This document shows positions 23,889 through 35,329 of a stretch of DNA of 64,000 bases, in pieces. The stretch covers positions 12,437,987-12,501,986 of the forward strand of contig CM060696.1 of assembly GCA_030686995.1 (NCBI GenBank), in the 5' to 3' direction. The number at the start of each line of letters is the position of its first letter. Position 1 is the stretch's first letter. The position numbers and the translations under genes were made by a program. The stretch comes from Artemisia argyi (taxonomy: Eukaryota > Streptophyta > Magnoliopsida > Asterales > Asteraceae). Under the pieces are notes generated by a model. The model did not search any database, was not told the DNA's origin, and saw nothing but the letters and a program-made list of their open reading frames with translations.

Positions 23889-25667
23889 AAGTTGGACTGT
23901 CAAGTTCATGAGCTTGTTAAAGTCTCATGACTTGACCCAACTTGTTGCTTTTGGCTTATTTATGTTGTTTTAGTACCATAGTTGTTATTTGTTAGCTTAT
24001 TTAGGTAGCTTATCAACCAACCTTTTTGTTACTCATCACTCATCACACTAAAGCAAACAGTGTGATGAGTTGATTTTAACAAGCCCATGAAAAGTTCCTC
24101 TCTGAGCTTATGCTTATGTGGTTTAGCCTCATGTGAAGCTTAACTACCCATATCAATGTCTCAGTGTTTGTTGAGCTCTTATGAGCTTATTAGATAAGTT
24201 GTGTGACCTTGTTGTTTGCCCCATTCACAACATACCACTGAGCAATTCAGTGGTATTACACCATTTCCACAAGCTCACCACAAGCTCATCAGTGGTCTAG
24301 AGCTTATGTAGCTTAGCCTCATGTGAAGCTTACCTACCCAGCTTTATGACCCAGTGCTTAAACCTCACCTTGTAGCTTATTCACACAAGCTGCAACAAGC
24401 TTAAACTTATCATCATTAGAAAAGTATGCTGAGTCCTTAGCATACTTTTCCTATACCTAGCCATTTTCATAAGCTCTCAAAAAGCTATCTAGTTGGCCTC
24501 AGCTGGTGAATTTTAGTTCCATGTGGAGCTTGTCTACTAGCCTTTAAGTTTCAACTTTATAATCCCATATTGTAGCTTATTAACTAGGGATGCATTGAGC
24601 TTTTTGATTGTCCCATTTCCTGAACACTTAGCCTTAACCATATCACTCAGGAAATGGAAGCTTTTTCATAAGCCTCCCAAAAGCTCATCAGTGGATCCCA
24701 CTTGATGAGCTTTGGCTTTTTGGAAAGCCAAACACCTCAGCTTGAAACTCCAATCCTTAGTTTGACCTTTTTAGCTTATTCACTAAGCTTAAATGGTCTC
24801 TCTAATCAGTTGCAGGGGTGTTTGGATCTGAGTACTCAGGGAAGTGCTTATTTGCTTATTCTGAGCTTATAAGCTAATCTCTGATCACATGCCTGTACAT
24901 ATATGTTAATAATACTTGTATAAATATATTTTATCTTTTACTTTTTAGTATGGAGCTTATTATAGGTTCTTAGAAGCCTTCACTCAATCCAAGTTAAGCC
25001 CAAAAAACTAAACTGACTAAACCATAAGCTCATGCTTATAAGCACTTCTCAGTGCTTATTTTGGTACATACACACCTAATATACTTGTATATACTCTCAC
25101 ATATCTTTGTTTCATACTGTATAGCTTTTTCTAAGCTTATGCCAAGCTTTTTACCCCACTGAGAGCTAATAAGCTCAACTGTGTGGGTAATAAGCCCACG
25201 TTTAGCTTATTTGTAGGTTCTATAAGTTCTATTTTCATCTTATGTGTATATTATATGTATTTATTTAGTTTCATAAAAAGAAAAACCAAAAAGACCCTTT
25301 AACCAAAGTGATAGCTTCTATTTAAGAAGCTTTAGGCCTAAAAGCCAACTGTTAAGCTAATAAGCTCACACAGAGCTTATTGCTTAGTTTTGAAAAAAGT
25401 TGCTTTGTTAAAGTTGCTTATTATTAGTTACTTATTAAGTTTGTAAAGAAAAAAAAATGAAAAATAAAATAAAAAAACCAAAAATGGGTGTGGGTGGATT
25501 CGAACCTGAGACCTCTCGCTAGTATGCATGCTTAAATCCCACACCCCTTCCAACTGCTCTGGGGCACCAGTTCCGTTAGTTCATGAACCTTTAATCCATT
25601 TAAGCCATTTTGACCCCTTAAGCTTACTTGGACTGTTAATCTGATAACAGCTTATTGGAATAAGCTG
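23889..25667 (+). repeat. Chain of hairpins in LTR 1 (transcribed leader)
   Basis: Successive inverted repeats: 23889-23943 (AAGTTGG, TCAAG, TCATGAG and partners), 24038-24070 (12-bp stem), 24232-24256 (10 bp), 24419-24450 (12 bp), 24613-24657 (11 bp), 24680-24713 (11 bp plus 4), 24711-24732 (9 bp), 25313-25331 (7 bp) and 25648-25667 (CAGCTTATT/AATAAGCTG). Between them AGCTTA/TAAGCT words are very dense. Downstream of the TATA box, so it should be in RNA. Confidence 0.75.
25486..25568 (-). repeat. tRNA-like sequence with Pol III B box, LTR 1
   Basis: On the minus strand a perfect B box GGTTCGAATCC (25496-25506) lies about 60 bp after an A-box-like AGAGCAGTTGGAAGG, followed at once by T runs that could end Pol III transcription. 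It resembles the head of tRNA-derived SINEs. It does not fold to a convincing tRNA by eye. Confidence 0.45.
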
Positions 25668-26876
25668 GGTGCCCCATATTATTTTTCCTAGGCTCCTTAT
25701 TAGTATATTTACTTTCCATAATTTTTTCAGATTTTTTACTGTTCATATAATATATATAATAATTAATATAGTTTAACTACCTTTTAGGAAATAATAAGTA
25801 ATATATTTTTAAAACTGCTTATTTATAATTTTTACAAACTTTTTATATTTTTTATGTATTCCTGAGATACTTAGGAAGTTTTATAAAAAGTTTTATAATT
25901 TTATAAATAAATTTAGTATGTATAATAATTTAATTAGAATTAATTAGTTTAATTAAGTAATAATAGTTTTAAATTAAGTTTTCTTATTTTTGTATATTAA
26001 ATATAGTTTTTATATTTTTCTTAGCTTTTTATAAGTATTTTAGAATTATGTAAAAAGTTTTAGATTTTTGTTTGCTTATTTAGTATATATAATAATAATA
26101 TTAGTAATTAAATAATAGTAAATAATTAATAATAAATAGAATACTTGTATAATAAATATATTTTTAGTTTCAAAATTTCTTTTATAGTATTTTAAACTTT
26201 TCTAAGTTTTAATTTTATTTTTCTAAGTAATATTTAGATTTTCTTATTTTTAGGTAATTATTAAATAGTAAATAATAGGTTTTAATTAATAAATAATTAA
26301 GTACATAGTATAAAAATAAGTTTTAATTTTCTAATAATTTTCTTATTCTTTTAGGATTCCAAAAATGTAATTTTCACATTTGTGGGATTTATATTGGACG
26401 GTATTCACTTTTTATTTTGTACATAGACGTTTATTTAAACGTTTACGTACGCATTTTAGTTTTCTAAGTTTTCTTATTAATATAATAATAATATTATAAA
26501 TATAGTTAGTTATTTTATTTTCTTTTAATTTGCATTTAAGCCGTTAAGGCATGCAAATTCCCTCTATGGGAAAGTTTTGTTTTATTCGCTACGTTTACGT
26601 TTATTTAAACTTAAACGTACGTTTGTAAATATCCTTTATTATTTTAGGTTTCTGATTGTACGTTTCTTAATTGAACTAGCTGTGACAGAGCTATTACTAT
26701 TCACATTCAGTGTTAGTCAATCAGATTCCCATTTTTCTATATACATATTATTTCAACATTACAAGTCATGGTAGTATCACGTTCACACCTCGTTGGGACA
26801 TAACGACCTGGGGATATACTTTTCTGTACTCACATACTTTTCTGTACTTAAGACCCACGGATTAACTTTGCTAGTT

Positions 26877-26958
26877 CCTCCCGGGCTCCATTTAGATGTT
26901 ACGGTTGACCGTTCACAAGCGGTTGGCTTGTGTGACAAGTAAGTGACGGTTCGGGAGG
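26877..26958 (+). ncRNA. Hairpin upstream of the primer site (LTR 1 end)
   Basis: CCTCCCG (26877) pairs with CGGGAGG (26952). Inside, GACCG and CGGTT enclose the loop TTCACAAG (26912-26919), followed by GGCTTG. The same loop occurs in the hairpin at 27072-27150 with a different stem. Confidence 0.5.
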
Positions 26959-26968
26959 AATCAAAATT

Positions 26969-26985
26969 TGGCGCCGCTGCCGGGG
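26969..26985 (+). promoter_or_regulatory. Primer binding site, tRNA-Asp type, copy 1
   Basis: TGGCGCCGCTGCCGGGG, 5 bp after the LTR end. It differs by one base from the tRNA-Asp-type site TGGCGCCGTTGCCGGGG of Athila/Tat elements. Confidence 0.88.
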
Positions 26986-27071
26986 AGGTGTGCTGCCTAC
27001 TATGACTTATATTTTATATTTTGTTGAAATTTCTATCCTTTGTATGTACATTATACTTTATCATTCAACTT

Positions 27072-27150
27072 CCGGGCTGTCAGGACAAATTTATTACAGT
27101 TAATCATTCACAAGTGATTAGCTTGCGTGGTAAACCTGACACAAGCCTGG
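27072..27150 (+). ncRNA. Hairpin downstream of the primer site
   Basis: CCGGGCT (27072) pairs with AGCCTGG (27144), GTCAGG (27079) with CCTGAC (27135), and TAATCA with TGATTA around the loop TTCACAAG (27107-27114), again followed by GCTTG. Confidence 0.5.
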
Positions 27151-27952
27151 GAGGTAGTGATTACTTATACTGTATCATATTTCTTTTCAATAAACAAATA
27201 TAAAATACAAAAACATTTTTCCTATGCACACAACTTGCCCAGTTTGATTAGTCCCTCAGTTACAACATTTGGTTGTTGGCTGTTTTCAGTTACTGAGCTC
27301 TGTCAGACCCAGATTCCCTTTCGAGGGGCGGTTATTAGGAATTTTCTTTCTTTTGTACATATATATACAAATCTAAAAATACAAAAACATTTATAAAAGA
27401 TAAAAACCAAAAATAATCTCCTTTATCTTATCATTTCATAATTCTGTGAGTGGCAATCCCACTCCAATTTCTCACCCAATCTTTGAGTGGCAATACCACT
27501 CCATTTCCCCATGGACAATTTAATTCGGGGTCAAGTCAAGCTAGCGACTTGGTAATCAAAAACAGTAGCATATACATGGGTTTTCACCCGTGTGTACCAC
27601 CCAAGTGTGGGGGTGTGCCCCACATGTTGTATATATTTTGAAAATGAAATGAAAAATTGTAAATACAGAAAAATAAAATAATTGTTGTGTTACCCCACTT
27701 AGCTTTTAAATGTTATCTTTTTACGTTCAAGGATTCGGCATAATAGCCGGGACTTTGAATATTGAGGACAATATTCATTTCTAAGTGTGGGGGGGAAATT
27801 CTGGCGAATTTGATCACTTATATACCCTTGTATGCCCTTTTTCCCAAAAAAAAAAGGCCAATTTTTTTTTTTTTTTTTCATTTGGTATTAGTGTTTTGCA
27901 CTAAATACAACAAATGGTTATTAGTCCACCATGTCTAATCCACACAAGGACT

Positions 27953-28310
27953 GGCTAATCCAGGAGCAAACGGCTCTTGGTAAAGGTATCTCAAATCCGT
28001 TTATGGCTGGCAATTTGCCCAAAATTGTATGGTTCCTCAACTCCCCAAAAACAAATGAGTTGGCTAGCCCGCAAGATTATGGCTTGTGGTAAAGGCCGTG
28101 GAAAAATCATAATTGGTAATCAGCTCACCAAGATGTTGACTATTCCATCAAGAGTTGGCTAGTCCAGAAGCAAACGGCTTTTGGTAAAGACAAATCAAAT
28201 CCGTTGACAGCTGGTGATTTGCTCAAAATCACACGGTTATCGGGTGTGCCACAGTTCTTACACCTGGCTACTCCAGAAGTGATGGCTTTTGGTAAAGAGA
28301 TGAAATCCAT
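27953..28310 (+). ncRNA. Four GGTAAAG modules, internal domain 1
   Basis: Boxes GGCTAATCC (27953), GGCTAGCCC (28062), GGCTAGTCC (28157), GGCTACTCC (28266). GGTAAAG at 27979, 28088, 28183, 28291. Stems AAACGG/CCGTTT (27968, 27997), ATTATG/CATAAT (28076, 28108), AACGG/CCGTT (28173, 28201), ATGG/CCAT (28282, 28307). Extra hairpins between units: CAATTT/AAATTG (28011), CAACTC/GAGTTG (28038), GTGATTT/AAATCAC (28214), GGTGT/ACACC (28243). Homologous to the minus strand of 19815-20290. Confidence 0.6.
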
Positions 28311-28350
28311 TAATTTTTCATAAAATATTGCTAGGGACTAGCAATAGTTT

Positions 28351-28362
28351 AGTGTGGGGGAT
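28351..28362 (+). promoter_or_regulatory. Polypurine tract, copy 1
   Basis: AGTGTGGGGGAT directly before the TGATGAG start of LTR 2; second copy at 35370-35381. Confidence 0.75.
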
Positions 28363-29443
28363 TGATGAGTGTCTAAATACTCATCATTTTATACCAATCT
28401 GAGCTGCCAAAACATACAAAAACACTCAAAAATGCATCATAATACTTAAAATATCTTAGAAGTGTGTTTTATATGTTTCAAATGCAAAATATGCAAAAAC
28501 AAATGAAAAACGTACAAAGTTTGCATAATTGGCAGTTTCAGTCCCTCAAGTTTCACAATTTGGCAAAACTAGTCCCTGAAGGTTTTAAATGATAGAAAAG
28601 TCAACTTAAGTCCTTGGGAAGTCAAAAATATTCACAAATGATCCCTGGATGAAAGTTTACACAGATTGGCAATTTTTACCCCTCAAGTTACAAAATTGGC
28701 AAAATTAGTCCCTGGGTATTAAAAATAGAATTTTATCACAAATTACCCTTGTACTATTCATAAATGACAATTTGGAACAATTTTATAAACTTTTGGGAAA
28801 TTACAAGTTTAGTCCCTCAAATATCCAAATTTACATTTTAGGTCCTTTTAAGTTTAAAAAAAAATAAAATTATATACTTTTGGTCCTTGTGTTATTATTT
28901 ATGGCAGGTTTGGTCCCTCTCAAAGAAAGTTTGGAAAGTTGGCAAATTAAGTCCTTCAAGAAATCAGAAATGACAACATTGATCCTTGGGCTTATTACTA
29001 CTAAAAACACAAACGGACCCTTTTATTACAAAATCCAAACACAAACAAACACCAGCCCACCATTCAAGCCCAAACACAAAACCCGGCCCACATCCTAAAC
29101 TAATAAAACCCTGGGTCAAACAGTCAACCCCCGCCCAAACCATGGTTACTTTTTATCTCCCTCACCCCCAACCTTCACCAAATACCAGGGTGGTTTTGTG
29201 CCATCTCCCCCCTCCACCTGTCTTCCACGCTCACACCCTACTCCCTGCCACCTCTCAAACCTATCCCACACCTCATTAATGCTTCCCCACCATCCTACAA
29301 GCAACCCCTACACCCTTTTGCCCTGTTTTTCTTCTACTTGACTCAAAAGCTTCACAAAGCTGTCTCACCTTATCCCTTACACCTCTACATATGTCCACAA
29401 TGCATTAATTGCATCCAAACCGCCTCAAGCTGTCAAATAGGAC

Positions 29444-29554
29444 TTTGGCGCCAAAATCCGTTTAAACGGCTGAGATCAATTGGACTATTTCAAGGGTCAA
29501 GATTGAAGCCAATAACTTATGAGTGGCTTCCAGGTATTTCTGAGGCTATAAAAG
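29444..29554 (+). promoter_or_regulatory. LTR 2 promoter palindromes and TATA
   Basis: Same TTTGGCGCCAAA, CCGTTTAAACGG and TATAAAAG arrangement as 22442-22552. Confidence 0.6.
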
Positions 29555-32504
29555 AGAAGAGAAACAGAAGAAAGAACTACTCTTGCCTTATGCAATTGTC
29601 ACTTAGATTAGTTTAGAATAGTGTAATCTTTTACTGCTTTCCTTTAAATTATCATGTCATTTACAGTTTTAGTAGTGTAATGGAACTCAATTTAGTGTAA
29701 TGAAACCATTTACTTTCAGTTTAATGCAAGTTACTTTTATAATTCAAGTTTTTCATAATTCCTTTAATTTTATGTCATTCAAATTTCTGTTTGATTATTG
29801 TTGATAATGGACTCTTTAGGTCACATAAGCTCCTGACAAAGCTTGTTGAAGCTTTTAGATACCTTTAATCAGATGTAGTCTTTTTAAAACCAAAAATCAT
29901 AAAAAATAGAGAAAAATAGAAAATAAATTAAAAAAGATGTATTCTTGGTGATCTAAGCTTGGAGCATGGCCATTTTGGATTGCCATAGGTTTTAGAGTCT
30001 CATGGGAGACTATAGGTTGTGTTATGATCCTTGGTTCATTGGTTCCTCAGCTTAATCACTTGTAAGCTTTTTCTATCAATTTTGCATTTCTTAGTTTAAT
30101 CTTTATTCTGTGTTGATCTTCATGTTTTTATGTTTATTTGTTGTTTGTTCATGATTTTATAGCTTTATATTAGTCGTTTATGTTTTAGAATTTGATGTGG
30201 CTTAAAATTGCATTTTGACTGTCTTACACTTGATTTTTGATAATCATGGTTTAAACCTTGTGTGACTGCTTGTTTAAGCTTTAAAGGTCTTAATTTAACC
30301 AATGAAAGCCTGTGGATTTAATAAAATTGGTTTAGATAGTTTTATGTAATGAAAAGCTAAAATCAATTATATTTAAGGTGTGTTTGGTATTACTGATTCA
30401 GTAGTGCTTGAATGAGTCTAGGATGTTGTTTTTGATTGCTATTTGATACATAAAGTTCTTTGAGGTCAGACAAACCTTCAAATCTATTAAGTATTCATTC
30501 AAAAGTCAAAATCACCATCTTGGTTCTCTTATTTGATCACTGTATGGATTTGCAAAGCCAAACTCACCAAATGTGTTTAAATGTTGTTCATACATGTTTA
30601 TTTTATGTTCTTATGTCTTATTATGTCTTAATCAGTCTTTAAATTCAGATCAAAGTTGATAAAAGTCAACTTTGATCATAAACTTAAAAGTCAAAAATTA
30701 CCTAAAACCTGTTTTTTGAATTACATAGATATTTTTGTGTAGGCTTTAATATTTAGTTTTAGAAATTGTTCTTGTTATATGTTTTAGTTTAGCTGCTTGT
30801 CTTATTGTATGAATTTTATCAATTTTTGTTTAGCTTATTTACTAGCTTTTTATTGTGCTTATACTTGCATGTTTTTGCCCTGTGCACAAGTTGGACTGTC
30901 AAGTTCATGAGCTTGTTAAAGTCTCATGACTTGACCCAACTTGTTGCTTTTGGCTTATTTATGTTGTTTTAGTACCATAGTTGTTATTTGTTAGCTTATT
31001 TTTCTGTCATTAGTTTATTTAGGTAGCTTATCAACCAACCTTTTTGTTACTCATCACTCATCACACTGAAGCAAACAGTGTGATGAGTTGATTTTAACAA
31101 GCCCATGAAAAGTTCCTCTCTGAGCTTATGCTTATGTGGTTTAGCCTCATGTGAAGCTTAACTACCCATATCAATGTCTCAGTGTTTGTTGAGCTCTTAT
31201 GAGCTTATTAGATAAGTTGTGTGACCTTGTTGTTTGCCCCATTCACAACATACCACTGAGCAATTCAGTGGTATTACACCATTTCCACAAGCTCACCACA
31301 AGCTCATCAGTGGTCTAGAGCTTATGTAGCTTAGCCTCATGTGAAGCTTACCTACCCAGCTTTATGACCCAGTGCTTAAACCTCACCTTGTAGCTTATTC
31401 ACACAAGCTGCAACAAGCTTAAACTTATCATCATTAGAAAAGTATGCTGAGTCCTTAGCATACTTTTCCTATACCTAGCCATTTTCATAAGCTCTCAAAA
31501 AGCTATCTAGTTGGCCTCAGCTGGTGAATTTTAGTTCCATGTGGAGCTTGTCTACTAGCCTTTAAGTTTCAACTTTATAATCCCATATTGTAGCTTATTA
31601 ACTAGGGATGCATTGAGCTTTTTGATTGTCCCATTTCCTGAACACTTAGCCTTAACCATATCACTCAGGAAATGGAAGCTTTTTCATAAGCCTCCCAAAA
31701 GCTCATCAGTGGATCCCACTTGATGAGCTTTGGCTTTTTGGAAAGCCAAACACCTCAGCTTGAAACTCTAATCCTTAGTTTGACCTTTTTAGCTTATTCA
31801 CTAAGCTTAAATGGTCTCTCTAATCAGTTGCAGGGGTGTTTGGATCTGAGTACTCAGGGAAGTGCTTATTTGCTTATTCTGAGCTTATAAGCTAATCTCT
31901 GATCACATGCCTGTACATATATGTTAATAATACTTGTATAAATATATTTTATCTTTTACTTTTTAGTATGGAGCTTATTATAGGTTCTTAGAAGCCTTCA
32001 CTCAATCCAAGTTAAGCCCAAAAAACTAAACTGACTAAACCATAAGCTCATGCTTATAAGCACTTCTCAGTTCTTATTTTGGTACATACACACCTAATAT
32101 ACTTGTATATACTCTCACATATCTTTGTTTCATACTGTATAGCTTTTTCTAAGCTTATGCCAAGCTTTTTACCCCACTGAGAGCTAATAAGCTCAACTGT
32201 GTGGGTAATAAGCCCACGTTTAGCTTATTTGTAGGTTCTATAAGTTCTATTTTCATCTTATGTGTATATTATATGTATTTATTTAGTTTCATAAAAAGAA
32301 AAACCAAAAAGACCCTTTAACCAAAGTGATAGCTTCTATTTAAGAAGCTTTAGGCCTAAAAGCCAACTGTTAAGCTAATAAGCTCACACAGAGCTTATTG
32401 CTTAGTTTTGAAAAAAGTTGCTTTGTTAAAGTTGCTTATTATTAGTTACTTATTAAGTTTGTAAAGAAAAAAAAAATGAAAAATAAAATAAAAAAACCAA
32501 AAAT

Positions 32505-32587
32505 GGGTGTGGGTGGATTCGAACCTGAGACCTCTCGCTAGTATGCATGCTTAAATCCCACACCCCTTCCAACTGCTCTGGGGCACC
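32505..32587 (-). repeat. tRNA-like sequence, LTR 2
   Basis: Copy of 25486-25568 with the intact B box. Confidence 0.45.
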
Positions 32588-33987
32588 AGTTCCGTTAGTT
32601 CATGAACCTTTAATCCATTTAAGCCATTTTGACCCCTTAAGCTTACTTGGACTGTTAAGCTGATAACAGCTTATTGGAATAAGCTGGGTGCCCCATATTA
32701 TTTTTCCTAGGCTCCTTATTAGTATATTTACTTTCCATAATTTTTTCAGATTTTTTACTGTTCATATAATATATATAATAATTAATATAGTTTAACTACC
32801 TTTTAGGAAATAATAAGTAATATATTTTTAAAACTGCTTATTTATAATTTTTACAAACTTTTTATATTTTTTATGTATTCCTGAGATACTTAGGAAGTTT
32901 TATAAAAAGTTTTATAATTTTATAAATAAATTTAGTATGTATAATAATTTAATTAGAATTAATTAGTTTAATTAAGTAATAATAGTTTTAAATTAAGTTT
33001 TCTTATTTTTGTATATTAAATATAGTTTTTATATTTTTCTTAGCTTTTTATAAGTATTTTAGAATTATGTAAAAAGTTTTAGATTTTTGTTTGCTTATTT
33101 AGTATATATAATAATAATATTAGTAATTAAATAATAGTAAATAATTAATAATAAATAGAATACTTGTATAATAAATATATTTTTAGTTTCAAAATTTCTT
33201 TTATAGTATTTTAAACTTTTCTAAGTTTTAATTTTATTTTTCTAAGTAATATTTAGATTTTCTTATTTTTAGGTAATTATTAAATAGTAAATAATAGGTT
33301 TTAATTAATAAATAATTAAGTACATAGTATAAAAATAAGTTTTAATTTTCTAATAATTTTCTTATTCTTTTAGGATTCCAAAAATGTAATTTTCACATTT
33401 GTGGGATTTATATTGGACGGTATTCACTTTTTATTTTGTACATAGACGTTTATTTAAACGTTTACGTACGCATTTTAGTTTTCTAAGTTTTCTTATTAAT
33501 ATAATAATAATATTATAAATATAGTTAGTTATTTTATTTTCTTTTAATTTGCATTTAAGCCGTTAAGGCATGCAAATTCCCTCTATGGGAAAGTTTTGTT
33601 TTATTCGCTACGTTTACGTTTATTTAAACTTAAACGTACGTTTGTAAATATCCTTTATTATTTTAGGTTTCTGATTGTACGTTTCTTAATTGAACTAGCT
33701 GTGACAGAGCTATTACTATTCACATTCAGTGTTAGTCAATCAGATTCCCATTTTTCTATATACATATTATTTCAACATTACAAGTCATGGTAGTATCACG
33801 TTCACACCTCGTTGGGACATAACGACCTGGGGATATACTTTTCTGTACTCACATACTTTTCTGTACTTAAGACCCACGGATTAACTTTGCTAGTTCCTCC
33901 CGGGCTCCATTTAGATGTTACGGTTGACCGTTCACAAGCGGTTGGCTTGTGTGACAAGTAAGTGACGGTTCGGGAGGAATCAAAATT

Positions 33988-34004
33988 TGGCGCCGCTGCC
34001 GGGG
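33988..34004 (+). promoter_or_regulatory. Primer binding site, copy 2
   Basis: TGGCGCCGCTGCCGGGG, as at 26969-26985. Confidence 0.88.
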
Positions 34005-34971
34005 AGGTGTGCTGCCTACTATGACTTATATTTTATATTTTGTTGAAATTTCTATCCTTTGTATGTACATTATACTTTATCATTCAACTTCCGGGCTGTC
34101 AGGACAAATTTATTACAGTTAATCATTCACAAGTGATTAGCTTGCGTGGTAAACCTGACACAAGCCTGGGAGGTAGTGATTACTTATACTGTATCATATT
34201 TCTTTTCAATAAACAAATATAAAATACAAAAACATTTTTCCTATGCACACAACTTGCCCAGTTTGATTAGTCCCTCAGTTACAACATTTGGTTGTTGGCT
34301 GTTTTCAGTTACTGAGCTCTGTCAGACCCAGATTCCCTTTCGAGGGGCGGTTATTAGGAATTTTCTTTCTTTTGTACATATATATACAAATCTAAAAATA
34401 CAAAAACATTTATAAAAGATAAAAACCAAAAATAATCTCCTTTATCTTATCATTTCATAATTCTGTGAGTGGCAATCCCACTCCAATTTCTCACCCAATC
34501 TTTGAGTGGCAATACCACTCCATTTCCCCATGGACAATTTAATTCGGGGTCAAGTCAAGCTAGCGACTTGGTAATCAAAAACAGTAGCATATACATGGGT
34601 TTTCACCCGTGTGTACCACCCAAGTGTGGGGGTGTGCCCCACATGTTGTATATATTTTGAAAATGAAATGAAAAATTGTAAATACAGAAAAATAAAATAA
34701 TTGTTGTGTTACCCCACTTAGCTTTTAAATGTTATCTTTTTACGTTCAAGGATTCGGCATAATAGCCGGGACTTTGAATATTGAGGACAATATTCATTTC
34801 TAAGTGTGGGGGGGAAATTCTGGCGAATTTGATCACTTATATACCCTTGTATGCCCTTTTTCCCAAAAAAAAAAGGCCAAATTTTTTTTTTTTTTTTCAT
34901 TTGGTATTAGTGTTTTGCACTAAATACAACAAATGGTTATTAGTCCACCATGTCTAATCCACACAAGGACT

Positions 34972-35329
34972 GGCTAATCCAGGAGCAAACGGCTCTTGGT
35001 AAAGGTATCTCAAATCCGTTTATGGCTGGCAATTTGCCCAAAATTGTATGGTTCCTCAACTCCCCAAAAACAAATGAGTTGGCTAGCCCGCAAGATTATG
35101 GCTTGTGGTAAAGGCCGTGGAAAAATCATAATTGGTAATCAGCTCACCAAGATGTTGACTATTCCATCAAGAGTTGGCTAGTCCAGAAGCAAACGGCTTT
35201 TGGTAAAGACAAATCAAATCCGTTGACAGCTGGTGATTTGCTCAAAATCACACGGTTATCGGGTGTGCCACAGTTCTTACACCTGGCTACTCCAGAAGTG
35301 ATGGCTTTTGGTAAAGAGATGAAATCCAT
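34972..35329 (+). ncRNA. Four GGTAAAG modules, internal domain 2
   Basis: Copy of 27953-28310 with the same boxes, loops and stems. Confidence 0.6.

Larger units (their letters stand above)
21361..26963 (+). repeat. LARD-like LTR 1
   Basis: 5,603 bp. Begins with a hairpin (TGATGAGT, 8-nt loop, ACTCATCA). U3 contains degenerate AGTCCCT repeats (21530-21960), an E2F-type palindrome (22442-22453) and TATAAAAG (22545-22552). About 4.4 kb follow the TATA box. It lacks a 17-bp segment present in LTRs 2 and 3 near 31003. Confidence 0.92.
26964..28362 (+). mobile_element. LARD-like internal domain 1 (non-coding)
   Basis: 1,399 bp with primer site at 26969, a second TTCACAAG hairpin (27072-27150), paired GAGTGG/CCACTC hairpins (27448-27464, 27485-27501), ACATGGGT/ACCCGTGT (27574-27593) and TGTGGGG/CCCCACA (27606-27624). 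Four GGTAAAG modules (27953-28310) follow, then a polypurine tract (28351-28362). Short ORFs inside have no coding features. Nearly identical to 33983-35381. Confidence 0.88.
28363..33982 (+). repeat. LARD-like LTR 2 (mosaic of LTR 3 and LTR 1 types)
   Basis: 5,620 bp. In the 5' part it shares the LTR 3 variants (17-bp segment near 31003, TGAAGC at 31067, TTTTTATCTCC near 29151). In the 3' part it shares the LTR 1 variants (TCCCATATTG near 31582, GATGCATTG, GTGGATCC, ACATGCCTG). The switch lies between about 31068 and 31583. Same internal features as LTR 1: palindromes 29444-29469, TATAAAAG 29547-29554, hairpin chain 30888-32686, tRNA-like 32505-32587. Confidence 0.9.

Noticed and set aside
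25486..25568. Considered as a functional tRNA gene
   Set aside because: The acceptor and anticodon stems do not form by eye; only the B box is perfect.
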